Origin: DAORHV01 sp964434575
Lineage (GTDB): Bacteria > Patescibacteriota > Gracilibacteria > Peribacterales > Peribacteraceae
Reading direction: 5' to 3'
NCBI GenBank assembly: GCA_964434575.1
Contig: CAYSWB010000008.1
Span: forward strand, 3,619 to 67,618
DNA: 64,000 nucleotides
The notes beneath the pieces were generated by a model. That model worked only from the letters and a program-made list of their open reading frames with translations, made no database searches and had not been told where the DNA came from. The position numbers and the translations under genes were made by a program. Below, one piece after another: positions 7,801-16,019 of this stretch (positions within the stretch are counted from its first letter, which is position 1; the number at the start of each line of letters is the position of its first letter).

Positions 7801-8241
7801 ATGAAGACCGTGGCACAGAACCGGCGGGCAAGATTCGACTATGAGATCGTCGAAACGGTGGAGGCTGGCCTGGTCCTGACCGGCCAGGAGGTCAAATCGT
7901 GCCGCCTGGGGCAGGTGAGCCTGGCCGGCGCGTACGTCTCGTTCTTCGGCGGTAAGCCGATGATCAAACACATGAAAATCGCGCCGTACAAATTCGCCAG
8001 CGGACTGGAGGGATACGACCCCGGCCACGACCGCGAATTATTGTTGAAGAAATCCGAGCGCGAGCGGCTGGCGTCGGCCGGCTCGGTCCAGGGAACGACG
8101 ATCGTCCCGCTGGAGGTGCGCGCCGGAAAATTCATCAAGGTGCTCATCGGCCTGGGGCGCGGCCGCAAGCGGCTGGATAAACGGCAGGTGATCAAGGACC
8201 GGGATTTGGACCGCCGCATGCGCTCGGGCAAGGACCTGTAG
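7801..8241 (+). CDS. smpB: SsrA-binding protein SmpB
   Basis: Partner of tmRNA in trans-translation rescue of stalled ribosomes. At 146 aa it has the family's usual size. It has the N-terminal AQNRRARFDYEIVETVEAGL, the GQEVKSCR segment, and a basic C-terminal tail rich in Arg/Lys/Asp (DRDLDRRMRSGKDL). TAAAGT (7789-7794) ends 6 nt before the ATG, so it is probably leaderless. No tmRNA gene is recognisable in the window. Confidence 0.96.
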   Translation: MKTVAQNRRARFDYEIVETVEAGLVLTGQEVKSCRLGQVSLAGAYVSFFGGKPMIKHMKIAPYKFASGLEGYDPGHDRELLLKKSERERLASAGSVQGTTIVPLEVRAGKFIKVLIGLGRGRKRLDKRQVIKDRDLDRRMRSGKDL

Positions 8242-8260
8242 GAAATCGGTCCGTTTCGGA

Positions 8261-8290
8261 TTGTGGCCGTCCGGCGTTCCCGCCTACCAT
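8261..8290 (+). promoter_or_regulatory. recR promoter
   Basis: TTGTGG (8261-8266), 18-bp spacer, TACCAT (8285-8290). The -10 ends 8 nt before the recR ATG. Confidence 0.6.
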
Positions 8291-8298
8291 GCGGGCCT

Positions 8299-8898
8299 AT
8301 GAGCAGCCTGCTTCCGCCGCAGATCAAGAAAGCCATCGAGGAGTTCAGCAAGCTGCCCGGCGTGGGCCCCAAGTCCGCCGAACGCCTAACGTTTCACCTG
8401 CTGCGCTCATCCAAGGCGTCGCCGGACGCGCTGGGCAACGCGTTGCTGGCGCTGAAGCGTGACCTGAAGTACTGCCGCGTGTGCCAGATGATCACACTGG
8501 AAGACCTGTGCGACACGTGCGCCGACGGCACGCGCGACGCCAAAACGGTGCTGGTGGTGGAGGAGCCGCTGGAAGTGGTGGCGTTCGAGAAGGCCGGCTA
8601 CAAGGGCAGCTACCACGTGCTGCACGGCGTGCTGTCCCCCATCGACGGCATGGGTCCGGAACAACTGCGCCTGAAGGAACTGATCGACCGCTGCAAGGAC
8701 GGCGCCGTGACGGAAGTGGTGATCGCGACGAACCTGGACGTGGAGGGCGAAGCGACCGCCACGTACATCAAGCAGCAGTTGGCCGGGAAGGTGAAGACCG
8801 TGACGCGCCTGGCCCACGGCCTGCCGATGGGCGCCGACATCGAGTTCGCCGACCAGATCACGCTGCGCGAAGCGCTGGCGGGCAGGCGGCAGGCATAA
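8299..8898 (+). CDS. recR: Recombination mediator RecR
   Basis: RecR assists RecF/RecO loading of RecA at gaps during homologous repair. The 199-residue protein is full length. It has an N-terminal helix-hairpin-helix (KLPGVGPKSAERLTFHLL), a four-cysteine zinc finger (CRVCQMITLEDLCDTC), and a Toprim domain with VVEEP and the IDGMGP region. The start at 8299 is set by the RecR N-terminus (MSSLLPPQIKKAIEEF) and the promoter just upstream. A hairpin terminator follows the stop within a few bases. Confidence 0.95.
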   Translation: MSSLLPPQIKKAIEEFSKLPGVGPKSAERLTFHLLRSSKASPDALGNALLALKRDLKYCRVCQMITLEDLCDTCADGTRDAKTVLVVEEPLEVVAFEKAGYKGSYHVLHGVLSPIDGMGPEQLRLKELIDRCKDGAVTEVVIATNLDVEGEATATYIKQQLAGKVKTVTRLAHGLPMGADIEFADQITLREALAGRRQA

Positions 8899-8900
8899 AA

Positions 8901-8922
8901 AAACCGCCCTCGCGGGCGGTTT
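8901..8922. terminator. Bidirectional terminator between recR and the 8933 gene
   Basis: A perfect 9-bp stem (aaaccgccc / gggcggttt) around a TCGC loop. On the minus strand it runs into a long T stretch, and on the plus strand into a weaker CG-ATCACTTCTT tail. It can end both convergent transcripts but is stronger for the minus-strand operon. Confidence 0.8.
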
Positions 8923-8932
8923 CGATCACTTC

Positions 8933-9307
8933 TTAATCTTCGCCGGGCCCGCGGCCCTCGGCGATGTTCTTGCGAACATGTTCGGCAGGGAAGCCCGTCG
9001 CTCCGATGGCGGGGCGACGAAGGATGTTGTGGTCGACAAGGTTCACGAAACGCGTGCCGGCCACGCTGGAAACCTGGCGGGCGGTATTCGTGAGCCACTG
9101 CGGGGAGTTACGCACGAATACGTTGTTGGCGCCGGTGGCCAGATGGCCTCCGAGGCCGGCCTTGCCGAGGCCGTAGACTCCGCCGGCCGCGAGAGCAGCG
9201 AGGCCCAGGAGATACTTGCCCTTGTGGCGGTTCAAGTGGCTGAGGATACCCTTCTTCTGCTCGGGGGGAGCGTCGCGCAGTACTTCGACATTGCGGGGTG
9301 CAGGCAT
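8933..9307 (-). CDS. Hypothetical protein with one membrane segment
   Basis: I do not recognise this 124-residue protein. A basic stretch (LNRHKGK) precedes one hydrophobic segment (YLLGLAALAAGGVYGLG, ~residues 33-49). The C-terminal half is mixed and polar, ending in acidic GRGPGED. It is the second gene after the 9349 gene, 41 nt downstream, with no clear promoter between them, so the two probably form an operon. The leader before its ATG is pyrimidine/A-rich and lacks a Shine-Dalgarno sequence. Confidence 0.6.
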   Translation of the reverse strand: MPAPRNVEVLRDAPPEQKKGILSHLNRHKGKYLLGLAALAAGGVYGLGKAGLGGHLATGANNVFVRNSPQWLTNTARQVSSVAGTRFVNLVDHNILRRPAIGATGFPAEHVRKNIAEGRGPGED

Positions 9308-9348
9308 GGGTGTGGAGGAAAAGCGAGTGAGGAGAAAGCGGGTGTCGG

Positions 9349-9765
9349 CTACTTGGAGGAATTCACGGTCAGCACGCGGTGACGGGCGGCGGAAAGGGTC
9401 GCAATGGCCTCGACGGCGTCCTTGCTCACCTCGTCCTGCAGCGAAATCTCAATGAGCGCCGAAATGCCGCAGGCGCCGATGCTGAACAACAGGACGTCCA
9501 GCGCGCCGTCGGACAGCTTCTCGAAATCCAGGTCATCGATGTTGCCGCTCGTAAGCAGCTTGTCGATCATGCCCTTCACCTCCGGGTACTGGTCGTAGGA
9601 GGTCTTGGAAAGACGCTCGGCCAGCTCCTCTTCGGTCTCGAAGGAATCCAGCGTTTCGCTCTCGACGCGACCCTTGAACAGGGCCTGCGCGTTGGGCGGG
9701 AGTTTCTTCAGAAGAGCCTGCTCTTCATTGGTGAGCAGTACCTTCGTCGCAGCTTTTGCGGGCAT
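9349..9765 (-). CDS. Hypothetical soluble helical protein
   Basis: A 138-residue acidic protein with no signal peptide or clear membrane helix, and no family I can name. It is predicted mostly helical, with a charged first part (ETEEELAERLSKTSYDQYPEV) and a more hydrophobic stretch near residues 90-110 containing two Cys/Gly (GACGISALIE). It is the first gene of a two-gene minus-strand operon with its own good promoter (9795-9823). Confidence 0.62.
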   Translation of the reverse strand: MPAKAATKVLLTNEEQALLKKLPPNAQALFKGRVESETLDSFETEEELAERLSKTSYDQYPEVKGMIDKLLTSGNIDDLDFEKLSDGALDVLLFSIGACGISALIEISLQDEVSKDAVEAIATLSAARHRVLTVNSSK

Positions 9766-9794
9766 GGAACGAGTGGGGGAAAGGTATTTGACCT

Positions 9795-9823
9795 ATCATA
9801 CCAAGAACAGGCCAAAATGGCAA
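9795..9823 (-). promoter_or_regulatory. Promoter of the 9765-8933 operon
   Basis: On the minus strand: TTGCCA (complement of 9818-9823), 17-bp spacer, TATGAT (complement of 9795-9800). The start codon lies about 29 nt downstream of the -10. Confidence 0.72.
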
Positions 9824-9843
9824 GAAAATGGCTTCCCGCTGCG

Positions 9844-10227
9844 CTATTTGTCAAGCAAGCTGCTTTTGTATTTCTGAGGCTCGTGGGCGCCCAGGCGCTC
9901 GGTTTTGCACGGCAAATCGGACTCGACGACGCCCGGCGGAAGCTGCTGGTCGTAGCCGAGTACAATCAAGTCCGGCTGGAACTTCCGCACCGGTGCCAGG
10001 AAATCCCCTTCCTCATCGCCCAGGCGCACCTGCACGTCCGGGAACGCGGTCTTGATGGCCGCCACGCGCACCCTCTCGTCGTAGCGCGGCGTTTTGCCTT
10101 TGATCTTCTGCACGTTGGCGTCGCGCGCGACGATGACCGTGACGTCGCCGCGCTTGCGCGCCTCGTTCAAGACGAACTCGTGGCCGGGATGGAACTTGTC
10201 GAAGGTGCCGAAAATCATCACTTTCAT
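9844..10227 (-). CDS. Cytidylyltransferase-like nucleotidyltransferase (RibL/FAD synthetase type)
   Basis: A 127-residue single-domain HxGH nucleotidyltransferase: FGTFDKFHPGHEFVL carries the catalytic HPGH at residues 13-16. VARDANVQKIKGK and the late PDLIVLGYDQ match the archaeal RibL-type FAD synthase/glycerol-3-phosphate cytidylyltransferase superfamily. GYDQ favours an FMN adenylyltransferase over TagD, which has a different C-terminal motif, but the substrate is not settled. The start at 10227 begins directly at the family N-terminus; the frame upstream adds eight unlikely residues. It lies 46 nt after the phosphatase-fold gene and may be co-transcribed. Confidence 0.8.
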   Translation of the reverse strand: MKVMIFGTFDKFHPGHEFVLNEARKRGDVTVIVARDANVQKIKGKTPRYDERVRVAAIKTAFPDVQVRLGDEEGDFLAPVRKFQPDLIVLGYDQQLPPGVVESDLPCKTERLGAHEPQKYKSSLLDK

Positions 10228-10242
10228 GATGTGCGGAGAAAA

Positions 10243-10270
10243 GGAGTCCAAGGAGTCTTGGAGTCCGGGA
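10243..10270. repeat. Iterated GGAGTCC intergenic hairpin
   Basis: The gap between two minus-strand genes contains alternating copies of ggagtcc and its complement-like partner (aaggagtcttgg), able to fold back on itself. A longer version of the same pattern lies at 60642-60676. Confidence 0.5.
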
Positions 10271-10273
10271 ATC

Positions 10274-12301
10274 TTAGTTGGCCTGCAGATCGATGGCGTA
10301 CAACTTCTTCTCGTCCAGGACGTACAGGCGCGTGTCGCTCTCGTCGACGTACACGTCCTTGAGCTTGCCCACCTGGTCGGAGTCCAGGACGAACTGCTTC
10401 AGGTAGAGCGAGTCGCCCAGGTCGCCGTCGTTGGTGGTGACCACGATGCGCTTGTTGTCCGGGTCCATGAAGTAGAAGTTGCCGGTCGCCGACGACTTGA
10501 AGATCTTGGTCACGCCGTCCAGTGCGCCCGGCGGCAGGTTACGGATGGTGAACGGCTGCTTCTCTCCGCGCAGCAACTTCAGCACCTCGCGCGTGCCGGG
10601 CTCGCCAGGGGCCTTGCCCACCGACACGTCCTTCAGCACGTACACCGGGCCGGCGATCGTCATATCCAGCGCGCCGGACAGGTCGCCGTTCACGTTGTAT
10701 TCGGCAGGCGGTCCGTAGCGGCTGGAGAGGCGCTCGTACTTGTAGATCTGCTTGCGCTCCGGAGCCAGGATGTAGAGGTAACGCAGGTACGTCTTCACGT
10801 CGACACCGGTCACCCAGCCGGCCGGATCCTCGGTCTTCATGGTGATCGGCTGGCCGTTGATCAGCTCGATGATGCTGTTGCCCGTAGTGAGGAACACGCG
10901 GCTCTGGAAACGCGGGAACGCCACGCCCTCCAGCAGCAGCTCCTCGGTGGAGATGCGGTCGGACGCCTCGACGGAGTTCAGCGACACGCGGTACAGGTCC
11001 TGGCGGTCGTAGACGATGAACTCGCCGTTCGGCAGACCCATGAATCCCTGCGCGACGATGTCGGGCTTCTTGGCGCTCAGGTTGGCCATCACGCGCGGCG
11101 GCACCACGCGCACCACCTTGTTCATCTCCTCACGCTTGGACTTGATGCGGTCCAGCAGCTCCAGCGCCTCGCTGCGGAACAAGCCGCTCTCGTTGCTCAT
11201 CACCTGGCGCGCGCGGTCCTCGGCGCGCTGCAGGATGGCATTGGCGCTGTCGGCGTCGCCGGCCAGCTGGCGGTTGTCGGCGGTGGCGATGTCTTCGTTG
11301 ATCTTCTCCACCAGCGCGGCCAACTCGCCGCGGTTCTGGCTCTTCTGGCTGGAGAGCGACAACTGGATGGTCATCCAGGCCACCAGGAACACGGCCGCGG
11401 CTCCGGCGAGGAGCAGCAGGTGGGCGCGGCGCTTGCGGGTGGGGTCCTGGAGATCGGCGGCGAACTTGCCGATGAACGTGCTCATCTGGCCCTTTACATG
11501 CTTGGCCTTGCCCTTCACCGCGCTCCTCATGCCGGCCGGCGCCTTGATGGACGACAGCGCCGGAATCGGCAGGTTCTTGAGCATATCCATGACGCCGCCC
11601 CCGGACTTCGAACCGCCACGGCGGCCGCGCTGCACCGGCAAACGTCCGCGCGAAGCGGCCTTGCCCTCGGCAGCCATGGCTGCCTGCGGATGCGAGTGGA
11701 TGGCGATATGGGCGATGCACGCGACTTCGCGCTCGCCTTCGAGGGCGGACGCGATGTTCTTCACGGTGTCGCCGCCGCGCGCCACGATCTGCGCCAGCTG
11801 GGCCGGCGTGATGGCGCGAAGCAGACGCTGCGTGCTGATGACGATGTGGTCGCGCTCCTGCACCGGTCCGCTGACGATGTGCATGAAGGCGGCGGGCGGC
11901 TTGCCGCGCGAGTACTCGGTGATCTGGGCGGCCGATCCGTCGCGGACCAGGTACGCCTCGCTGCGGCCGATGTGCGACAGGTGGAGGTTGCCGTTGAGCT
12001 CCATGACGCCGACGATGGCGTGCACTTCGCTGACGGTGTCGCTGAGCATGAATCCCTTCAGCAGGCCGTTGAGCTCCTTCAAGGCGCTCTCCAGGCGGTT
12101 GTACACTTCTCCCTCGCCCTCGATGACGACGTGCGTGAGCACGTTCACGCATTCTTCGCGCAGGTGGTCGGCGCCCTCCTCCTTGCCTTCGCTATGAATC
12201 AGAATGAAGACGCGGTCGCTCTTGGCGTCGCCTAAAACAACGGGCACGAGGACCGTTCCCGAAGGGGCCTTTGTCTGACCCGTAGAAACCTCGAGTTTCA
12301 T
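10274..12301 (-). CDS. Membrane protein with PP2C-like phosphatase fold, coiled coil and beta-propeller
   Basis: A 675-residue modular protein. The N-terminal ~170 residues resemble a PPM/PP2C phosphatase fold (HAIVGVMELNGNLHLSHIGR followed by EAYLVRDG). The metal-binding DG...GG motifs are missing, so it may be a pseudophosphatase sensor. A basic Gly/Arg linker follows, then one transmembrane helix at ~292-313 and a coiled coil to ~395. The extracytoplasmic C-terminal half has repeated strands like a beta-propeller (PNGEFIVYDRQDLYRVSL, ...DPDNKRIVVTTNDGD). The topology suggests signalling between an outside sensor and an inside domain. The start at 12301 excludes a low-quality upstream extension. 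No kinase is nearby. Confidence 0.68.
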   Translation of the reverse strand: MKLEVSTGQTKAPSGTVLVPVVLGDAKSDRVFILIHSEGKEEGADHLREECVNVLTHVVIEGEGEVYNRLESALKELNGLLKGFMLSDTVSEVHAIVGVMELNGNLHLSHIGRSEAYLVRDGSAAQITEYSRGKPPAAFMHIVSGPVQERDHIVISTQRLLRAITPAQLAQIVARGGDTVKNIASALEGEREVACIAHIAIHSHPQAAMAAEGKAASRGRLPVQRGRRGGSKSGGGVMDMLKNLPIPALSSIKAPAGMRSAVKGKAKHVKGQMSTFIGKFAADLQDPTRKRRAHLLLLAGAAAVFLVAWMTIQLSLSSQKSQNRGELAALVEKINEDIATADNRQLAGDADSANAILQRAEDRARQVMSNESGLFRSEALELLDRIKSKREEMNKVVRVVPPRVMANLSAKKPDIVAQGFMGLPNGEFIVYDRQDLYRVSLNSVEASDRISTEELLLEGVAFPRFQSRVFLTTGNSIIELINGQPITMKTEDPAGWVTGVDVKTYLRYLYILAPERKQIYKYERLSSRYGPPAEYNVNGDLSGALDMTIAGPVYVLKDVSVGKAPGEPGTREVLKLLRGEKQPFTIRNLPPGALDGVTKIFKSSATGNFYFMDPDNKRIVVTTNDGDLGDSLYLKQFVLDSDQVGKLKDVYVDESDTRLYVLDEKKLYAIDLQAN

Positions 12302-12503
12302 ACAGGCAAGGAGGCTACACGGGACGGTGTTTGCGATCAAGGAAGGGTGGACGTTCGGCCCGCCCGAAAAAAATCCCGTTCCACCTCGAATCCGGTGCGA
12401 CGCCGCGCTCGCGACAGGGCTGTCTGCACCACGAAAACAAAAATTGTCCCCTAATTTTTTGTTGATTTTAAGCCAAAAAACAAGGCACATGACAAAGATG
12501 CCA

Positions 12504-12532
12504 TTGCCAAGAATGCTTTCCAGGAGTACAGT
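12504..12532 (+). promoter_or_regulatory. RNase J promoter in an AT-rich gap
   Basis: TTGCCA (12504-12509), exact 17-bp spacer, TACAGT (12527-12532). The 12302-12566 gap is unusually AT-rich for this genome. Transcription would start near 12539, giving a leader of roughly 30-50 nt. Confidence 0.72.
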
Positions 12533-12566
12533 GATGGCAGATTTATTTTTCCTTTTCTAACACATA

Positions 12567-14474
12567 GTGAAATCAGTTCACGAGTGGATGAAGAAGATTG
12601 CCAATGGGGAGAGCGCCGCACCGGTCGTACCTCAACAGCAACTCGCGTCGGATCCGTCCGCCGCTCCACGTCAGCCAAACCCGGTACACAAGAATCCGCA
12701 TGGCCGCCAAGGCCAGCACCATCCGCGGCAGGGCAACCACCCGCCGCGCCAAGGGGGCAACAACGTCCCCCGCCAGCAGGTCCAGCCGCAACGCGGCCCC
12801 GGCACCGGCAAAGGCCTTCGCCTCTATCCGCTCGGCGGATTCGAGGAGGTGGGCCGCAACTGCTTCGTCGTCGATGTCGACGGCGACCTCTATATCATCG
12901 ACTTGGGACTGCAGTTCCCCGAGGAGGACATGCCGGGTATCGATTACCTGATCCCGGACGTGTCGTCGCTGCGCGGCAAAGAGAACCGCATCAAGGCGGT
13001 CCTGTTCACGCACGGCCACTTGGACCACATCGGCGCCGCGCAGCACCTGCTGCCCACGCTGCACTTCCCGCCCTGCTACGGCACCAAGCTCACCATGGGC
13101 TTCGTCCGCAAGCGCCTGGATGAGGAAAAGCTGACCACGAAGGTCCGCTTGAACGTGGCCGAATTCGGCAAGCAGATCCAGATCGGCAAGGTCTCGGTGG
13201 AATTCCTGCGCGTCACGCACAGCATCCCCGACTCCGCCGCCATCGCGCTGCACACGCCGTACGGCACCATCGTGCACACCGGCGACTTCAAGTTCGACCT
13301 GACGCCGATGAACGAGCCGCCCGCTGACTTCCAGCGTCTGGCCGAACTCGGCGAAAAGGGAGTACTGGCGATCATCGCCGACTCCACGAACGCCACCAAG
13401 CCCGGCAACTCGCTGAGCGAAAAGGTGATCTCCGAGACGCTGTACAACCTGATGCGCGACGCCAAGGGCCGCCTGGTCATTTCGACCTTCAGCTCGCTTC
13501 TGAACCGTCTCGCGCAGGTCATCGAGCACGCCAAGGCGCTCAACCGCAAGGTCTACGTCTCCGGCCGCTCCATGGAGCAGAACATCGAGATCGCCACGAA
13601 CTTGGGCTACATCCAGGTCCCGCGCGGACTCATCCGCAAAGTGGGCCCCGGCATGGAGAAAATCCCCGACCGCGAAGTCGTCATCCTCACGACCGGATCG
13701 CAGGGCGAGGAACGCGCTTCCTTGGCCCGCATGGGCCTGGGTATCCACCAGCACGTCCGCGTGAAGAAGGGCGACACCGTCATCCTCTCGTCCAACCCGA
13801 TTCTCGGCAACGAGCGCGCGGTGGCCAAAGTGGTGAACAACTTGAACCTGCTCGGAGCCAAAGTGCTCACGAACCAGGAGCTGGCTCTGCACACCACCGG
13901 ACACGGTTACCAGAACGACATCCTGCTGATGCACCGCCTGGTCCGCGCCAAGCACGTCATCCCGGAGCACGGCGAGCCGTACATGCGCGCCGCCCACGGC
14001 GACCTGGCCCGTTCCATCGGGTACCAGGACAACCAGATCCACTTGATGGTGAACGGTGAAATCTTGGAGTTCGACGCGCAGGGCAACGCCAGGCGCTCGA
14101 AGAGCAAGCTGCCCGCCAACGACATCATCATCGACGGCCGCGGCACCGGCGGCGACGGCCAGCGCATTCTCGACGACCGCCGCATCATGAGCAACGCCGG
14201 CATCTTCGTCGTCACGCTCAAGGTCTACGCCGAATCCATGCGCCTGGTCTCCGACCCGCTGATCCTGTCGCGCGGCCTCATCTACGGGTCCGAACAGGCC
14301 AGCATCCAGAAGGAAGCCGTCGCCTGCATCCGCAAGGCGTACGAGGACTCCGTCGCCAAGGGCGAGAAGAACATCAGCAACCTGAAGCGCGACGTGAACG
14401 GGGCGCTGTTCCACATGTTCCGCCGCAAGCTCGACCGCGAACCGATGATCATGCCGATCATCATCGAAGTGTAG
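12567..14474 (+). CDS. rnj: Ribonuclease J
   Basis: An endo/5'-exoribonuclease of mRNA decay and rRNA maturation. The 635-residue protein has a Gln/Pro/Arg-rich, low-complexity N-terminal extension of ~85 residues. The metallo-beta-lactamase domain follows with HGHLDHIG (His149, His151, Asp153, His154), HTGDFKFD, and the beta-CASP part (STFSSLLNRLAQ, VSGRSMEQN). HTTGHGY and IPEHGEPYM complete the metal site, and a RNase J C-terminal domain ends the protein. The likely start is GTG 12567 or ATG 12588; I keep the longer. A large double hairpin lies just after the stop. The basic extension may bind RNA. Confidence 0.95.
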   Translation: MKSVHEWMKKIANGESAAPVVPQQQLASDPSAAPRQPNPVHKNPHGRQGQHHPRQGNHPPRQGGNNVPRQQVQPQRGPGTGKGLRLYPLGGFEEVGRNCFVVDVDGDLYIIDLGLQFPEEDMPGIDYLIPDVSSLRGKENRIKAVLFTHGHLDHIGAAQHLLPTLHFPPCYGTKLTMGFVRKRLDEEKLTTKVRLNVAEFGKQIQIGKVSVEFLRVTHSIPDSAAIALHTPYGTIVHTGDFKFDLTPMNEPPADFQRLAELGEKGVLAIIADSTNATKPGNSLSEKVISETLYNLMRDAKGRLVISTFSSLLNRLAQVIEHAKALNRKVYVSGRSMEQNIEIATNLGYIQVPRGLIRKVGPGMEKIPDREVVILTTGSQGEERASLARMGLGIHQHVRVKKGDTVILSSNPILGNERAVAKVVNNLNLLGAKVLTNQELALHTTGHGYQNDILLMHRLVRAKHVIPEHGEPYMRAAHGDLARSIGYQDNQIHLMVNGEILEFDAQGNARRSKSKLPANDIIIDGRGTGGDGQRILDDRRIMSNAGIFVVTLKVYAESMRLVSDPLILSRGLIYGSEQASIQKEAVACIRKAYEDSVAKGEKNISNLKRDVNGALFHMFRRKLDREPMIMPIIIEV

Positions 14475-14561
14475 GGATTCAGGGGAAGCAAAGGATTCAA
14501 GAGAATCAGGGGAACCACTCCCCTGATTCTTCTGCTTCTCCTGACTCCCCTGAATCCCTGA
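14475..14561. terminator. Nested double hairpin after RNase J
   Basis: The whole gap is a self-complementary array. An inner stem (agaatcagggga / tcccctgattct) is nested in an outer one (gattcagggga / tcccctgaatc), with related loops between. No T tract follows, so it may act as an mRNA 3'-end stabiliser or a Rho-independent pause rather than a classic terminator. Confidence 0.6.
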
Positions 14562-14582
14562 AATCAGCTACTCTTCCAGCCC

Positions 14583-15230
14583 ATGAAAAAGTACGACGCC
14601 ATCCTCTTCGACCTCGACGGCACGCTGGTCGACACCATCGATCTGTACGAGCAAGCCTGCCTGGCCGCGCTCGGCGGCGCGGGCCTGAAATTCACGGCGG
14701 AAGATTTCAAGAAGTACTACCCCACCGGCTGCTCGTTCAACGAATGGGTGATCCACGGCGGCGGCAAGGAAGAGCACGTCCAGCCGCTGCGACGCGTGCG
14801 CGACGCGACGTACTGCGACCTGCTGCGCAGGCACACGGCGTACGTGGACGGCGCCGAGGACTTGCTGGACGTCGTGAAGGATAAACCGACCGCCATCGTG
14901 ACCGGATCGTGGAAAACGTACGTCGACGCCATCGACGAATTGCTGGGCGTCACCTCGCGCGTCGGACACCTGATCACCGCGGACGATTTGGGCGACTTCC
15001 ACAAGCCGCACCCGCACGGACTGCTCCTGGCGGCCGACCGGCTGGACATCGACCCGGCCAAATGCCTCTACGTGGGCGACCAGATGTTCGACGTCGGCGC
15101 GTCCAAAGCCGCCGGCATGACCAGCTGCTGCATCGTCAGCCGCCATACGCCGGCGCAAGCCGTGGAGAAGGCCGACATGGTGGTCCGCTCGTTGCCGGAG
15201 CTGACCCGGATGCTGGCCAAATTGGGGTAA
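14583..15230 (+). CDS. HAD-superfamily phosphatase (phosphoglycolate phosphatase-like)
   Basis: A 215-residue HAD hydrolase. Motif I is LFDLDGTLVDT (nucleophile Asp10, acid/base Asp12). Motif II is AIVTGSW, with Thr/Ser in the right place. Motif III is the Lys in HKPHP, and motif IV is YVGDQMFDVGASKAAGM. A helical cap lies between motifs I and II, as in Gph/PgmB enzymes. The substrate is a small phosphate ester but cannot be named. A TACTCT -10 (14569-14574) ends 8 nt before the ATG. It stands alone between RNase J and the collagen-like gene. Confidence 0.88.
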   Translation: MKKYDAILFDLDGTLVDTIDLYEQACLAALGGAGLKFTAEDFKKYYPTGCSFNEWVIHGGGKEEHVQPLRRVRDATYCDLLRRHTAYVDGAEDLLDVVKDKPTAIVTGSWKTYVDAIDELLGVTSRVGHLITADDLGDFHKPHPHGLLLAADRLDIDPAKCLYVGDQMFDVGASKAAGMTSCCIVSRHTPAQAVEKADMVVRSLPELTRMLAKLG

Positions 15231-15237
15231 AACGTGA

Positions 15238-15243
15238 TATACT
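15238..15243 (+). promoter_or_regulatory. Extended -10 (TGaTATACT) for the collagen-like gene
   Basis: TATACT with an upstream TG one base before, overlapping the end of the HAD gene region. It is followed by a ~20-nt A/C-rich leader without a Shine-Dalgarno sequence before the ATG at 15270. Confidence 0.65.
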
Positions 15244-15269
15244 GGCGGGAAACCTCCAAACCAACACCC

Positions 15270-16019
15270 ATGCAATTGATTCCCGGTCTCGGCGGCGGCC
15301 CCGAAGCGCAGGCGAAGTTGAAGACGGAGGCCGGCACCAAGTCTGGCGCCGAGCGCCCGACCGTGCGCGCCCACACGGAACTGAAGCAGATTCTGACCGA
15401 AGCATTCGGACGGCCCGTGGCCGACGGCGAGGTGTCGGTGGCCGACGAGCGCGGCGGAAAGTTCCGCGTGTCCGTCGCGGCGAGCGTGATCCCGCCCAAG
15501 CAGCCGATGGCGATTTTCGGCATGTCATTGCCGTTCCAGCGGCGCGACCGCGGCGCCGTACCCACCGCGCTGGCCAACGTGAACATCGGCTCCAAGCGCG
15601 CCATCCTCATGCGGATGACACCCGTCACGCGGCGCGGCTCCACGCAGCGCTCGAGCAAGAGCCTCAGCGCCGCCGGCCTGGAAAGCTTCGTGAAGGAATG
15701 CCGCCAGCGTTTGGCGCCGCCTCCCCGTGAAGAGGCGGGCAAGCGCGACGCGGAAACCAAAGCGAAAACGGAAACGGAAACCAAGTCCAAGACCGAAGCC
15801 GCAGTGAAAACGGCTGCCCCGCTTCCGGCCGGATTGCCGGGCGGACCCGCGGGCATCCCGGGCTTGCCGGGAATGCCGGGTGCTCCGGGTGCCGGACCGC
15901 GCCTGCCGGGCATGCCCGGCGGATTGCCAGGAATGCCGGGAATCGGCGGCCCTGGCCCCATGCCGGGACCGGGTGCGGGCGGACCTGGATTGCCGCCGGG
16001 AGACGGTATGCCGGCCTAG
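15270..16019 (+). CDS. Hypothetical protein with collagen-like Gly-Pro-rich C-terminus
   Basis: A 249-residue protein of no known family. The first ~150 residues form a possible globular domain with a conserved-looking core (MAIFGMSLPFQRRDRG, MRMTPVTRRGS). A Lys/Glu/Thr-rich linker at ~160-185 is followed by ~60 residues of collagen-like repeats in which Gly recurs every third position with Pro and Met (e.g. GLPGMPGAPGAG, GMPGGLPGMPG). There is no signal peptide or membrane anchor, so it may be cytosolic or exported by an unknown route. The last 4 bp overlap the end of pyrC convergently. Confidence 0.72.
   Translation: MQLIPGLGGGPEAQAKLKTEAGTKSGAERPTVRAHTELKQILTEAFGRPVADGEVSVADERGGKFRVSVAASVIPPKQPMAIFGMSLPFQRRDRGAVPTALANVNIGSKRAILMRMTPVTRRGSTQRSSKSLSAAGLESFVKECRQRLAPPPREEAGKRDAETKAKTETETKSKTEAAVKTAAPLPAGLPGGPAGIPGLPGMPGAPGAGPRLPGMPGGLPGMPGIGGPGPMPGPGAGGPGLPPGDGMPA

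Noticed and set aside
5193..7802. 869-residue open frame on the minus strand
   Set aside because: Only its last 141 residues look like a protein (membrane helices); the rest is antisense to the 5970 gene and pilD, with His/Arg/Gln-rich composition typical of GC-rich shadow frames.
10094..12235. 713-residue plus-strand frame
   Set aside because: Opposite the PP2C-like/propeller gene; no domain or start signal.
12573..14414. 613-residue open frame opposite RNase J
   Set aside because: Antisense to a gene with complete RNase J motifs; Val/Asp/Ala/His-rich shadow composition.
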